Part shown: piece after piece, positions 1-8,525 of the stretch | How positions within the stretch are numbered: the first letter of the stretch is position 1 | Layout: each line of letters begins with the position of its first letter | Assembly: GCF_022179345.1 (NCBI RefSeq) | Contig: NZ_BPQR01000053.1 | Location: 1-43,983 of the forward strand | Source of the DNA: Methylobacterium jeotgali | GTDB taxonomy: Bacteria; Pseudomonadota; Alphaproteobacteria; Rhizobiales; Beijerinckiaceae | Direction: 5' to 3' | DNA length: 43,983 nucleotides | The notes under the pieces: generated by a model | Databases searched by the model: none | The model's input: the letters and a program-made list of their open reading frames with translations, nothing else | What the model was told of the DNA's origin: nothing | Program-made: the position numbers and the translations under genes

Positions 1-125
1 CCGGTGGGGCCGTCGCGCTCGGCCAGCCCGGCGTCGTCCAGATCGCCGGTCCCGCCAACCGCCGCAACGAGACCGAGTTCGCCGTCGTCCGCGCCGGCAT
101 CAACTACAAGTTCGGATCCTACTAA
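1..125 (+). CDS. Outer-membrane beta-barrel protein, C-terminal fragment
   Basis: Only the last 40 codons are in the window, read in the frame with codons at 3-5, 6-8 and so on, ending in TAA at 123-125. The translated end finishes AGINYKFGSY. A final amphipathic strand of the A-G-[IL]-N-Y-K-F kind is typical of the Omp25/RopB-like 8-stranded barrel proteins that alphaproteobacteria carry in many copies. The last residue is Tyr rather than Phe, which is acceptable for a BAM C-terminal signal. A strong terminator follows. The family call rests on this short tail alone; the start, signal peptide and rest of the barrel lie outside the window. Confidence 0.6.
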   Translation, partial: GGAVALGQPGVVQIAGPANRRNETEFAVVRAGINYKFGSY

Positions 126-137
126 GAACGGACCCTA

Positions 138-167
138 GGATCGAGCGCAGACCAGCGCGCTCGATCC
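138..167. other. Inverted repeat 3' of the barrel gene
   Basis: GGATCGAGCGC at 138-148 is perfectly complementary to GCGCTCGATCC at 157-167 (11 bp stem, 8 nt loop). It lies just ahead of the intrinsic terminator at 175-214 and has no T-tract, so it probably protects the 3' end of the barrel mRNA or helps termination. Confidence 0.6.
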
Positions 168-174
168 AAAGCTG

Positions 175-214
175 AAGAAGACCCGGCCCGCTTCACGGCG
201 GGCCGGGTCTTCTT
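175..214 (+). terminator. Strong intrinsic terminator
   Basis: A perfect 17 bp stem is formed by 175-191 and 198-214 around a 6 nt loop (TTCACG). The arms begin with AAGAAGA and end with TCTTCTT, giving an A-rich and a T-rich flank on the two strands. It can therefore work in both directions, ending the barrel gene on plus and parE (stop at 250-252) on minus. Confidence 0.85.
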
Positions 215-249
215 GCTCTCCGTACAGCACAAGACGGGCGCGACCGCCC

Positions 250-2277
250 TCAGATGTCGAGATCGGCCTCGTGGGCGAAGGCCGCGCGCTCGGAGATGAA
301 GGCGAAGCGCGCCTCGGGCTTGTTGCCCATCAGGCGCTCCACGGTGTCGCCGGTCGATTCCCGCGCCTCGTCGAGGACCGCGACCCGCAGGAGCGTGCGC
401 TTCCTCGGATCCATGGTGGTCTCCTTGAGCTGGGCCGGCATCATCTCACCGAGGCCCTTGAAGCGGCCGATCTCGACCTTGCCGCTCTTGAACACGGTCC
501 GGATGATCCGGTCCTTGTCGGCGTCGTCGCGGGCGTAGGCGGTCTTGGTGCCCTGCTGGAGCCGGTAGAGGGGCGGGATCGCGAGATAAAGGTGGCCCTT
601 GTCCACGAGGCGGGGCATCTGCCGGTAGAAGAAGGTGATCAGCAGCGAGGCGATGTGGGCGCCGTCGACGTCGGCGTCCGTCATAATGATGACCTTCTCG
701 TAGCGAAGGTCCTCCTCGCGATAGTGGCTGCCGGTGCCGCAGCCGAGGGCCTGGGTCAGGTCGGCGATGAGCTGGTTGGCACCGAGCTTGTCGCGACTGG
801 CGGACGCGACGTTGAGGATCTTGCCCCTGAGCGGCAGGATCGCCTGGGTCGCGCGATCCCGCGCCTGCTTGGCGGAGCCGCCGGCGGAATCGCCCTCGAC
901 GATGAAGATCTCCGAGCCCGCGGTGCCGGCCGCCGAGCAGTCGGCGAGCTTGCCCGGCAGGCGCAGCTTTCGCGTCGCGGTCTTGCGGGCGACCTCCTTC
1001 TCCTGACGCCGGCGCAGGCGCTCCTCGGCCCGGTCGATGACCCAGTCGAGGAGCTTGGCGGCTTGGGCCGGCGAGGCGGCGAGCCAGTGGTCGAAGGCGT
1101 CGCGGATCGCCGTCTCGACGATGCGGGAGGCCTCGACCGTGGCGAGCTTGTCCTTGGTCTGGCCCTGGAACTCGGGCTCGCGGATGAAGACCGAGAGCAT
1201 GGAGGCGCAGGTCGCCATGACGTCGTCGGTGGTGACGGCGCCCATGCGCTTTCCCTGGTTCACCCGTTCGGCGTGCTCGCGCAGGCCCCGGAGCAGGGCG
1301 ACCCGAAGGCCCGCCTCGTGGGTGCCGCCCTCCGGCGTCGGGATCGTGTTGCAGTAGGACGAGGACACGCCGTCGTCCTGCACCATCCAGGCGACGGCCC
1401 ATTCCAGCGAGCCGTGAGAGCCGGGCTTCGTGATCTTGCCGGAAAAGATCGCCTCGGTGACGAGCTCCTTGCCCTCGATGTCGCGGGCGAGATAGTCGCG
1501 CAGGCCCGCGGGGAAGCGGTGGACGGCCTCGGCCGGCACGTCCGTGCCCTCGATCAGCGCGGGCGCGCAACGCCAGCGGATCTCGACGCCGCCGAACAGG
1601 TAGGCCTTCGAGCGGGCCATCTTGAACAGGCGGCGCGGATCGAACTTCAGCGACCCGAAGATCTCCGCGTCCGGATGGAAGCGCGTGCGCGTGCCGCGCC
1701 GGTTCTGGACGCGGCCGACCTCGGCGAGGGGATCCTGCGCGTGGCCGCGGGAAAAGGTCTGCCGGTAGAGGGTCTGGTTGCGGGCGACCTCGACCTCGAG
1801 GAGGTCGGAGAGCGCGTTCACCACGGAGATGCCCACGCCGTGCAGGCCGCCGGAGGTCTCGTAGACCTTCGAGTCGAACTTTCCGCCCGCATGGAGCGTG
1901 GTCATGATCACTTCGAGGGCGGACTTGCCCGGAAACTTCGGGTGCGGGTCGACGGGGATGCCGCGGCCGTTGTCGGTGACGACGAGGGTGCCGGATTCCT
2001 CCAGCTCCACCTCGATGAAGGTGGCGTGCCCCGCCACCGCCTCGTCCATGGAGTTGTCGATCACCTCCGCGAAGAGGTGGTGGAGCGCCCGCTCGTCGGT
2101 GCCCCCGATATACATGCCGGGCCGGCGCCGCACGGGCTCCAGCCCCTCAAGCACCTCGATGGCCGAGGCGTCGTAGCCGGCCTCGGCCGGGGCCACGGGG
2201 GCGAGAGCGGGGGCATGGGTCATACGCCGCCGCTCGGGCTTGCCTCCGGCGAAGAGGTCGCGCGCGGGGTCGCTCAC
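250..2277 (-). CDS. parE: DNA topoisomerase IV subunit B (ParE)
   Basis: This is the ATPase subunit of topoisomerase IV, which decatenates daughter chromosomes together with ParC. The GHKL ATP-binding part shows EVIDNSMDEA, TDNGRGIP and GGLHGVGISVVNAL. The Toprim part shows IFIVEGDSAGGSAKQARDR and MTDADVDGAHI. The linker LDWVIDRAEERLRRRQEKE and the length favour ParE over GyrB (about 800 aa). I place the start at the GTG at 2277, giving 675 aa beginning MSDPARDLFAGG, because alphaproteobacterial ParE proteins usually start with a short D-L-F-A segment and GGAG lies upstream. An ATG at 2223 is the alternative. The open frame continues to 2418 but that extension looks like leader. A LexA-type box lies 66 bp upstream. 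parC is not in the window. Confidence 0.93.
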   Translation of the reverse strand: MSDPARDLFAGGKPERRRMTHAPALAPVAPAEAGYDASAIEVLEGLEPVRRRPGMYIGGTDERALHHLFAEVIDNSMDEAVAGHATFIEVELEESGTLVVTDNGRGIPVDPHPKFPGKSALEVIMTTLHAGGKFDSKVYETSGGLHGVGISVVNALSDLLEVEVARNQTLYRQTFSRGHAQDPLAEVGRVQNRRGTRTRFHPDAEIFGSLKFDPRRLFKMARSKAYLFGGVEIRWRCAPALIEGTDVPAEAVHRFPAGLRDYLARDIEGKELVTEAIFSGKITKPGSHGSLEWAVAWMVQDDGVSSSYCNTIPTPEGGTHEAGLRVALLRGLREHAERVNQGKRMGAVTTDDVMATCASMLSVFIREPEFQGQTKDKLATVEASRIVETAIRDAFDHWLAASPAQAAKLLDWVIDRAEERLRRRQEKEVARKTATRKLRLPGKLADCSAAGTAGSEIFIVEGDSAGGSAKQARDRATQAILPLRGKILNVASASRDKLGANQLIADLTQALGCGTGSHYREEDLRYEKVIIMTDADVDGAHIASLLITFFYRQMPRLVDKGHLYLAIPPLYRLQQGTKTAYARDDADKDRIIRTVFKSGKVEIGRFKGLGEMMPAQLKETTMDPRKRTLLRVAVLDEARESTGDTVERLMGNKPEARFAFISERAAFAHEADLDI

Positions 2278-2343
2278 CGGACCGGCTCCGTGATGGGGGG
2301 CGCGTCGCGCAGCAGCATTCCGTCTCATCCCGGCAGGGTACAC

Positions 2344-2358
2344 GAACAAAACACGAAC
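2344..2358 (-). promoter_or_regulatory. LexA-type SOS box upstream of parE
   Basis: On minus the sequence reads GTTC-GTGTTTT-GTTC, an exact match to the alphaproteobacterial LexA operator GTTC-N7-GTTC. The repeat is even longer on plus: CACGAAC, AAAA, CACGAAC at 2341-2358, an 11 bp period that puts both half-sites on one face of the helix. It lies 66 bp upstream of the chosen parE start and 222 bp upstream of the divergent small gene, so parE is the likelier target. LexA binding is inferred from the motif only. Confidence 0.6.
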
Positions 2359-2579
2359 GGACAGGGAGTCGTCGGCCCGTCCGCCGTGTCCGAGCATCGC
2401 ATGCGAAACCGTGACCAAGCCAGCGCGACGGCATAGGCGCGCACGATGGCGGACTCGTGCCGTGGCGCGTGGGGCACAGGGGCGCCTCCGTCAAGCGCGG
2501 CGGGAACCGTTCGCCGGATCGCGCGGTTCAGCCTCCGACGACGCCCCGTCGCGGATCGCGAGACCCGGAGACAGACGCC

Positions 2580-2777
2580 ATGACCCGAGCCGTCCTCAAC
2601 GCGCTTCCCGAGGAGCGCAGCCTGATCCTGGCGCGGATCGAGCGGGCGGCGGGCGAGGCGTTCGGGCACGCCGACGAGACGGTCTCGACCCGCGCCGCCG
2701 CCTTCGTGAACGGCGCGGCGCTCGCTGCCGCCGGTTTCGCCACGGCGGCCGCCGCGACGATCACCTACCTGATCTGA
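2580..2777 (+). CDS. Small predicted membrane protein, unknown function
   Basis: A 65-residue protein. The ATG at 2580 has GGAG at 2567-2570, nine bases upstream. The first 50 residues are charged and probably helical (LPEERSLILARIERAAGEAF). The last 27 or so are a single Ala-rich hydrophobic segment ending TITYLI, so the protein looks tail-anchored. It is divergent from parE and converges on topA with a 6 bp gap. I do not recognise a family. The open frame extends upstream to 2457, but that part is basic and Pro-rich and has no ribosome-binding site. Translation is likely from the binding site and the clear membrane segment; function is unknown. Confidence 0.55.
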   Translation: MTRAVLNALPEERSLILARIERAAGEAFGHADETVSTRAAAFVNGAALAAAGFATAAAATITYLI

Positions 2778-2783
2778 CCCGGC

Positions 2784-5549
2784 TCAGCGCGCGGCCTTCT
2801 TCGCCGCAGCCTTCTTCGCCGTAGCCGCCTCGGGTGCCGCAGACTTCGCGGGCGCCTTCGCCGCCGTCGACTTGGCGGCAGCCGACTTGGCCGGGGCCTT
2901 GCGCGCCGCGGTCTTCGCAGGTCCCGCCTCGCCGTCCGCGGCCTTGGCCGTGCGGGGCTTCAGCACCTTCTTCGGTCCCTTGCGGGACGCGGACTTTCCG
3001 CCCCCGGAGGCGCGCTTGGCATTCACGAGGCCGATGGCCTCCTCGAGCGTCAGCGCGTCGGCGCTCATCGACTTCGGCAGGGTCGCGTTGACCTCGCCGT
3101 CGGTGACGTAGGGCCCGAAGCGGCCCGCCTTGACCACGAGATCGCGGCCGGAGGCCTCGTCCTTGCCGATGGCGCGGCCGGGATCGGAGGCCGGGCGGCC
3201 GGGGCGGCCGCCACCCTGTTCCTTGGCGACGATCAGGTCGATCGCCCGATTGCCGCCGATCTCCAGCACGTCGTCCTCGTTGCCGAGATTGGCGTAGGTC
3301 CGCCCGTGCTGGACGTAGGGCCCGTAGCGTCCGATGCCCGCGAGGATCGGATCGCCTGAGACCGGGTGCCGGGCGACCTCGCGGGGCAGGGACAGCAGGC
3401 GCAAGGCCAGCGCCAGGTCGACGGAGCCCGGCGTCACGCCCTTCGGCAGCGAGGAGCGCTTCGGCTTCTCCGCGCCCTTCTCGGAGGACGCCTCGCCGAG
3501 CTGGATGAAGGGGCCGAAGCGGCCGTCCCGCACGGTCACGGACTGGCCCGTCTCCGGGTCCTCGCCGAGCACCCGGGTGCCGGGCTGGCCACCGTCAGCC
3601 GAGGAGCCGTCGCCCTCGCCCTCGACGCCGGTGGCGGCGAGCTGGCGGGTGTACTTGCACTCGGGATAGTTCGAGCAGCCGACGAAGGCGCCGAACTTGC
3701 CGAGCTTCAGCGAGAGGCGGCCCGAGCCGCAGGTCGGACAGGCGCGGGGGTCGGCGCCGTCCGCCCGCGCCGGGAAGATGTGGGCGCCGAGCAATTCGTT
3801 CAGCGCGTCGAGCACGTCGGCGACGCGCAGCTCCTTGGTGCCGCCGACCGCGGCGGAGAAGTCGCGCCAGAAGTCGCGCAGCACCTGCCGCCAGTCGATC
3901 TCGGCGTTGGAGACCCGGTCGAGCTGGCCCTCCAGCGCGGCGGTGAAGTCGTACTCGACGTAGCGCTTGAAGAAGCTCTCCAGGAAGCCGGTGACGAGCC
4001 GGCCCTTGTCCTCGGGCACGAGGCGCTTCTTCTCGATCTTCACGTATTCGCGGTCGCGCAGCGTCTGGAGGATCGCCGCGTAGGTCGAGGGCCGGCCGAT
4101 GCCGAGCTCCTCCATGCGCTTGACGAGGCTCGCCTCCGAGTAGCGCGGCGGCGGCTCGGTGAAGTGCTGGGTCGAGGCGATGCGCTCGCGGGTGAGCGGA
4201 TCGCCCGCCCGCATCGGCGGCAGGCGGCGGCTCTCCTCGTCCTCCTCGTCGTCCTTGCCCTCCTGGTAGAGGGCGAGGAAGCCGTCGAAGGTCACGACCT
4301 GACCGGTGGCGCGCAGCTCCAGGCGGCGGGGGCCGACCTGGGCGGTGACGTCGACGGTGGTGCGCTCGAACTCGGCCGATTCCATCTGGCTCGCCAGGGT
4401 GCGCGTCCAGATCAGCTCGTAGAGGCGGGCGTGCTCGGGATCGAGGACGCGGGCGACCTGCTTGGGCAGCAGGCCCATGTCGGTGGGTCGCACGGCCTCG
4501 TGGGCTTCCTGGGCGTTCTTGGCCTTGACCTGGTACTTGCGCGGCGCTCCGGGCACGTAGCGGTCGCCGTACTCGCGGCCGATCACCCGGCGGGCGTCGG
4601 CCACGGCCTCGGGCGCCATGTCGACGCCGTCGGTCCGCATGTAGGTGATGATGCCGAGGGTCTCGCCGCCGATGTCGACACCCTCGTAGAGGCGCTGGGC
4701 GACGCGCATGGTCTGGGCCGGGGCCATCCCGAGCTTGCGCGAGGCTTCCTGCTGGAGCGTCGAGGTCGTGAAGGGCGGCTGCGGATGTCGCTTGGCGGGC
4801 TTCGCCTCGACGGAGCCGACCGTGAAGGTGGCGAGCTCCAGGTCCCGCTTGAAGGCCGCCGCCTCCTCGCCGGAGCCGACGTCGAGGCGCTGGATGCGCT
4901 TGCCGTCGGCGCCCGAGAGTCGCGCCTCGAAGGTCGCGCCGGTCTCGGTGGCGAGGGTCGCGACGATCGACCAGTACTCGCGCGGCTTGAAGGTCTCGAT
5001 CTCGTACTCGCGCTCGGTGACGAGGCGGAGCGCCACCGACTGCACGCGGCCCGCCGAGCGCGCCCCGGGGAGCTTGCGCCACAGCACCGGCGAGAGATTG
5101 AAGCCGACGAGGTAGTCGAGCGCCCGGCGGGCGAGATAGGCGTCCACCAGCGCCTGATCGATCTGGCGCGGCTGGCGCATCGCCGTCTCGACGGAGGCCT
5201 TGGTGATGGCGTTGAAGGTCACCCGCTCGACCGGGATGCCCTTGAGCGCCTTGCGGGCGGTCAACGCCTCCAGGACGTGCCAGGAGATCGCCTCGCCCTC
5301 CCGGTCCGGGTCGGTGGCGAGGATCAGCTTCTCGGCGCCCTTGACCGCACGCGCGATCTCCGAGACCCGCTTGGAGCCGCGGTCCTCCAGCTCCCAGACC
5401 ATCTCGAAGTCCCGCTCCGGATCGACGGAGCCGTCCTTGGCGGGCAGGTCGCGGATATGGCCGAAGGAGGCGATGACCTCGTAGTCGCGGCCGAGATACT
5501 TGTTGATCGTCTTGGCTTTGGCCGGCGACTCGACGACGACGACTTTCAT
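2784..5549 (-). CDS. topA: DNA topoisomerase I (type IA)
   Basis: A 921-residue enzyme that relaxes negative supercoils. The N-terminal Toprim domain has Glu7 (VVVESPAKAKT) and the acidic triad in ATDPDREGE (Asp80, Asp82, Glu84). The catalytic tyrosine is Tyr303 in IITYMRTDG. A Cys4 zinc ribbon lies at about residues 604-632 (CPTCG ... CSNYPEC) and is followed by further topoisomerase C-terminal repeats (FGPFIQLG, YGPYVQHG, FGPYVTDG). The last 60 or so residues are almost only Ala, Lys, Pro and Ser, a histone-H1-like tail likely to bind DNA. The ATG at 5549 begins the canonical MKVVVVESPAKAK. In many alphaproteobacteria topA sits next to dprA; here dprA is about 5 kb away. Confidence 0.97.
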   Translation of the reverse strand: MKVVVVESPAKAKTINKYLGRDYEVIASFGHIRDLPAKDGSVDPERDFEMVWELEDRGSKRVSEIARAVKGAEKLILATDPDREGEAISWHVLEALTARKALKGIPVERVTFNAITKASVETAMRQPRQIDQALVDAYLARRALDYLVGFNLSPVLWRKLPGARSAGRVQSVALRLVTEREYEIETFKPREYWSIVATLATETGATFEARLSGADGKRIQRLDVGSGEEAAAFKRDLELATFTVGSVEAKPAKRHPQPPFTTSTLQQEASRKLGMAPAQTMRVAQRLYEGVDIGGETLGIITYMRTDGVDMAPEAVADARRVIGREYGDRYVPGAPRKYQVKAKNAQEAHEAVRPTDMGLLPKQVARVLDPEHARLYELIWTRTLASQMESAEFERTTVDVTAQVGPRRLELRATGQVVTFDGFLALYQEGKDDEEDEESRRLPPMRAGDPLTRERIASTQHFTEPPPRYSEASLVKRMEELGIGRPSTYAAILQTLRDREYVKIEKKRLVPEDKGRLVTGFLESFFKRYVEYDFTAALEGQLDRVSNAEIDWRQVLRDFWRDFSAAVGGTKELRVADVLDALNELLGAHIFPARADGADPRACPTCGSGRLSLKLGKFGAFVGCSNYPECKYTRQLAATGVEGEGDGSSADGGQPGTRVLGEDPETGQSVTVRDGRFGPFIQLGEASSEKGAEKPKRSSLPKGVTPGSVDLALALRLLSLPREVARHPVSGDPILAGIGRYGPYVQHGRTYANLGNEDDVLEIGGNRAIDLIVAKEQGGGRPGRPASDPGRAIGKDEASGRDLVVKAGRFGPYVTDGEVNATLPKSMSADALTLEEAIGLVNAKRASGGGKSASRKGPKKVLKPRTAKAADGEAGPAKTAARKAPAKSAAAKSTAAKAPAKSAAPEAATAKKAAAKKAAR

Positions 5550-5728
5550 GAAAGGGTCAGCCTCTCGCGGGGGGCCACCGGTGCGGCCTCGCCCTGAGAA
5601 CGCGCGGCGAGGCCCGGCAATCCCGGCTTTCGGGCCCGTGAAGGGCGCCCGGCCGAGTCCCGATGGTCGAGCCCAAGTGGTTCATGGCCCCGGCGATGTC
5701 AAATGCCGACGGCGCGGGGGGAGGGGCG

Positions 5729-6547
5729 TCAGATGCCCGCGTACCACTCGTAGCCCCGGTCCTCCCAGTAGCCGCCCTTGCCCTCGCCGAGGTGGCCCAG
5801 CCCGTCCACGACCTCGACCCGGCGGATGTATTTCGCCTGCTTGTAGCCGAGCTGGCGCTCGACCCGCAGGCGCAGCGGCGCGCCGTGGGCGACGGGCAGC
5901 GCCTGGCCGTTCATGGCGTAGGCGAGGATCGTCTGCGGGTGGAAGGCGTCCACGAGATCGATGCTCTCGTAGTAGCGGATCGGCCGTCCCTGCGGAGCCT
6001 CGCCGGCCGCGTCGCCGCCCTCCAGGCCGCCGCCGGCGAACTCCATCGTGTCGAAGCAGTGGAACACGACGTAGCGCGCCTCCGGTCTCATCCGGGCCTT
6101 CTTGAGGAGGTCGGCAAGCGGCACGCCGGTCCACTGGCCGATGGAGCTCCAGCCCTCGACGCAATCGTGGCGGGTGATCTGGGTGCGCGACGGCATCGCG
6201 CGGAGCGCATCGAGCGAGAGGCGCTGCGGCGCCTCCACGAGCCCGTCGAGGGTGAGCGCGAAGCCGGAGAACGCCTGACCGGCGAGGCTCAGGTAGTCGG
6301 TGTCCTGCGGGGCGATGGTGCCGTTGGGGCGAAAGTCCGGCGAGATCGCCGAGGCCGGGAACTCCCTCGCCAGGGAGGCCGGCGTCAGCAGCAGCCGCTG
6401 CACGAACAGGTTGGCGTCCTCGCCGAGTTGCAGGGTGCGGCGTCCGAAGGCGGTCCCGGCGAGCCGGTCGCAGCCGCCGAGCGCTGCGGCCGTGGCGAGC
6501 CCGGCGCCCGAGAGCAGCAGCCGGCGGCGATCGAGTCCTCGCGTCAT
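5729..6547 (-). CDS. Tat-exported molybdopterin oxidoreductase (sulfite oxidase/MsrP-like)
   Basis: 272 residues. The N-terminus has DRRRLLLSGAG, a twin-arginine signal, followed by AALGGC, a possible lipobox (Cys26), so the protein may be a Tat-exported lipoprotein. The molybdopterin domain has HDCVEGWSSIGQWTGVPL with the probable Mo-ligating Cys129. PVAHGAPLRLRVERQLGYKQAKYI is the conserved cofactor-binding end of the family. It overlaps its upstream partner, the cytochrome b561 gene, by 4 bp (ATGA), so the two are translationally coupled. By analogy with MsrP-MsrQ the b-type cytochrome would exchange electrons with the Mo subunit at the periplasmic face. The substrate (protein methionine sulfoxide, sulfite or another) cannot be told from sequence. 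Confidence 0.85.
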   Translation of the reverse strand: MTRGLDRRRLLLSGAGLATAAALGGCDRLAGTAFGRRTLQLGEDANLFVQRLLLTPASLAREFPASAISPDFRPNGTIAPQDTDYLSLAGQAFSGFALTLDGLVEAPQRLSLDALRAMPSRTQITRHDCVEGWSSIGQWTGVPLADLLKKARMRPEARYVVFHCFDTMEFAGGGLEGGDAAGEAPQGRPIRYYESIDLVDAFHPQTILAYAMNGQALPVAHGAPLRLRVERQLGYKQAKYIRRVEVVDGLGHLGEGKGGYWEDRGYEWYAGI

Positions 6548-7398
6548 CGGACGGTCTCCCCAGGATGCCGGTCGTCGCGGATGGCGAACCAGCCGGTCAG
6601 CATGCCGCGCAGGTTGTTGGCGACGCCGGAAACCAGAACCAGCACGACGTGGACGAGCGTGAACAGCACCAGGAGGTTCGCCACGATGAAGTGGATGCTG
6701 CGGGCCGACTGGCGCCCGCCGAAGGCGTCGGCGAGCCAGGGCACCATGGCGTCGATGCCCGGCGACATGGCGAGCCCCGCGAGCACCATGATCGGCAGCA
6801 GCACGGCCACCACGATCAGGTAGGTGAGCTTCTGGATGACGTTGTAGCGGCGCGCCTCCTCGCCTTCGGGAAAGCGCAGCATCAGGTGCTCGCGCACCGA
6901 GCCGCCGAAGTCGCGGATCTGGTCGCCGTCGGGGACGAGGCGTCGCCGGAGCTGGCCGCTGCCGATCCCGTAGATCAGGTAGACGAGCCCGTTGAGGACG
7001 AAGGCCCAGGCGAACAGGAAGTGCCAGCGCCGGCCGGTGGCGAGGTCCTGGCCCGCCGGCAGGGTCGCCCAGGCGGGGAAGGCGCGCTCGACGCTCTGTC
7101 CGTCGAGATTCGAGACGCCGAGGATTCCGGTGGTGTCGAGGCGGCGCCCGCCGACCTGGACGAGGCCCCGCACGCGCCCCTCCGCGGTGTCCTCGCTGGT
7201 GATGGCGAAGGCGGGATCGGCGAAGGTCGAGACATGGCCCCAGTACAGCGCCGGATGGGCGTTGAAGATCTGCAAACCGCTCATCAGCAGGACGAGCAGG
7301 CAGGCGACGTTCACCCAGTGGGCGAGCCGGATCGTCAGCGGGTGCCGGTAGATGAGGCGCCATCCGCGCGCCGAGGATGCAGGCTGCTTTCCGGCCAA
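6544..7398 (-). CDS. Cytochrome b561-type membrane subunit
   Basis: 284 residues, ATG at 7398. The first helix follows YRHPLTIRLAHWVNVACLL, whose His residues suit haem ligation. Further membrane segments lie near WHFLFAWAFVLNGLVYLIYG, KLTYLIVVAVLLPIMVLAGLAM and IHFIVANLLVLFTLVHVVLVLVSG. A soluble loop of about 80 residues between the first two helices probably faces the periplasm. This fits the bacterial cytochrome b561/Ni-hydrogenase b-subunit family. It is the first gene of a two-gene unit with the molybdopterin subunit (4 bp overlap) and is the likely quinone-linked electron partner. It is divergent from pyrB across 164 bp. Confidence 0.87.
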   Translation of the reverse strand: MAGKQPASSARGWRLIYRHPLTIRLAHWVNVACLLVLLMSGLQIFNAHPALYWGHVSTFADPAFAITSEDTAEGRVRGLVQVGGRRLDTTGILGVSNLDGQSVERAFPAWATLPAGQDLATGRRWHFLFAWAFVLNGLVYLIYGIGSGQLRRRLVPDGDQIRDFGGSVREHLMLRFPEGEEARRYNVIQKLTYLIVVAVLLPIMVLAGLAMSPGIDAMVPWLADAFGGRQSARSIHFIVANLLVLFTLVHVVLVLVSGVANNLRGMLTGWFAIRDDRHPGETVR

Positions 7399-7522
7399 GA
7401 TCGAACGCTCCGCCCCTGATTCCGGTCTGTCTTCGCCCGGCCGGGCGGCACTGTTACTCCAGCATATCGCATTGCGCGCGATTTGGTTTCACGATCGCGT
7501 TCGGGAGCCTTCGCAGACCGCC

Positions 7523-7550
7523 TTGCCCGCCTCGCGGGCGCGACCTATAG
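7523..7550 (+). promoter_or_regulatory. Predicted sigma-70 promoter of pyrB
   Basis: TTGCCC (7523-7528) and CTATAG (7545-7550) are separated by 16 bp. Transcription would start near 7557, about six bases before the pyrB ATG at 7563, with no Shine-Dalgarno sequence between. The message would be nearly leaderless, which leaves no room for a classic pyrimidine attenuator. The CTATAGCC element also occurs ahead of gatC, and close variants precede ndk and rnd. Confidence 0.55.
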
Positions 7551-7562
7551 CCGGGCCCCAGC

Positions 7563-8525
7563 ATGAGCGAGCCCGCCCCCCCGCCCGCCCCGGCGTCGAG
7601 CTTCCCGCACCGGCACCTGCTCGGCATCGAAGGGCTGTCGCGGCCGGAGATCGAGCACCTGCTCGACCGGGCGGACGCCGCCGTCGACATCTCCCGGCAG
7701 GTCGAGAAGAAGCGCTCGACGCTGCGCGGGCGCACGCAGATCAACCTGTTCTTCGAGCCCTCGACGCGCACGCAATCCTCGTTCGAGCTCGCCGGCAAGC
7801 GGCTCGGCGCCGACGTGATGAACATGTCGGTCGCCTCCTCCTCGGTGAAGAAGGGCGAGACCCTCATCGACACCGCGGCGACGCTGAACGCCATGCGTCC
7901 CGACATCATCGTCGTGCGCCACCATGCGGCGGGCGCCGTCCATCTCCTCGCCCGCAAGGTCGACTGCGCCGTCGTCAACGCGGGCGACGGCGCCCACGAG
8001 CACCCGACCCAGGCGCTCCTCGACGCGCTCACCATCCGCCGCAACAAGGGCCGCATCGAGGGCCTGCGGGTGGCGATCTGCGGAGACGTGCTTCACTCCC
8101 GCGTCGCCCGCTCGAACATCATCCTGCTCCAGGCGCTCGGCGCCCGGGTCCGGGTGATCGGCCCCTCGACGCTGATCCCCGCCGGGATCGCCCGCTTCGG
8201 CGTCGAGGTCTTCACCGACATGCGCGCGGGACTCGACGGCTGCGACATCGTGATGATGCTGCGCCTCCAGCGCGAGCGCATGAACGGCTCCTTCGTGCCC
8301 TCGGTGAAGGAGTATTTCCGCTACTTCGGCCTCGACGGCGACAAGCTCGCCCGCGCCGCCCCTGACGCCCTGGTGATGCATCCCGGCCCCATGAACCGGG
8401 GCGTCGAGATCGCCTCGGACGTGGCCGACGGCGCGCAGTCCCTCATCCGCGAGCAGGTCGAGATGGGCGTCGCCGTGCGCATGGCGGTCCTCGACGTCCT
8501 CGCCTCGCACCTGCCGAACGCGTGA
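7563..8525 (+). CDS. pyrB: Aspartate carbamoyltransferase catalytic subunit
   Basis: 320 residues. It condenses carbamoyl phosphate with aspartate, the committed step of pyrimidine synthesis. The carbamoyl-phosphate loop is [13 protein letters not shown] (STRT at 67-70); SVKKGE supplies the shared-site lysine; HEHPTQ is at 145-150; HPGPMNRG is near the C-terminus. No pyrI regulatory-subunit gene is nearby. The next gene is a degenerate dihydroorotase overlapping by 4 bp (GTGA), an arrangement in which the two proteins usually form one complex. The ATG at 7563 fits the family N-terminus although there is no ribosome-binding site, in line with the near-leaderless promoter. Confidence 0.97.
   Translation: MSEPAPPPAPASSFPHRHLLGIEGLSRPEIEHLLDRADAAVDISRQVEKKRSTLRGRTQINLFFEPSTRTQSSFELAGKRLGADVMNMSVASSSVKKGETLIDTAATLNAMRPDIIVVRHHAAGAVHLLARKVDCAVVNAGDGAHEHPTQALLDALTIRRNKGRIEGLRVAICGDVLHSRVARSNIILLQALGARVRVIGPSTLIPAGIARFGVEVFTDMRAGLDGCDIVMMLRLQRERMNGSFVPSVKEYFRYFGLDGDKLARAAPDALVMHPGPMNRGVEIASDVADGAQSLIREQVEMGVAVRMAVLDVLASHLPNA

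Noticed and set aside
271..2436. 721-codon open frame on plus, antisense to parE
   Set aside because: Its translation is Leu/Gly/Arg/Val-rich with no family motifs. It is the reverse-frame shadow expected of a high-G+C gene; parE motifs on minus are unambiguous.
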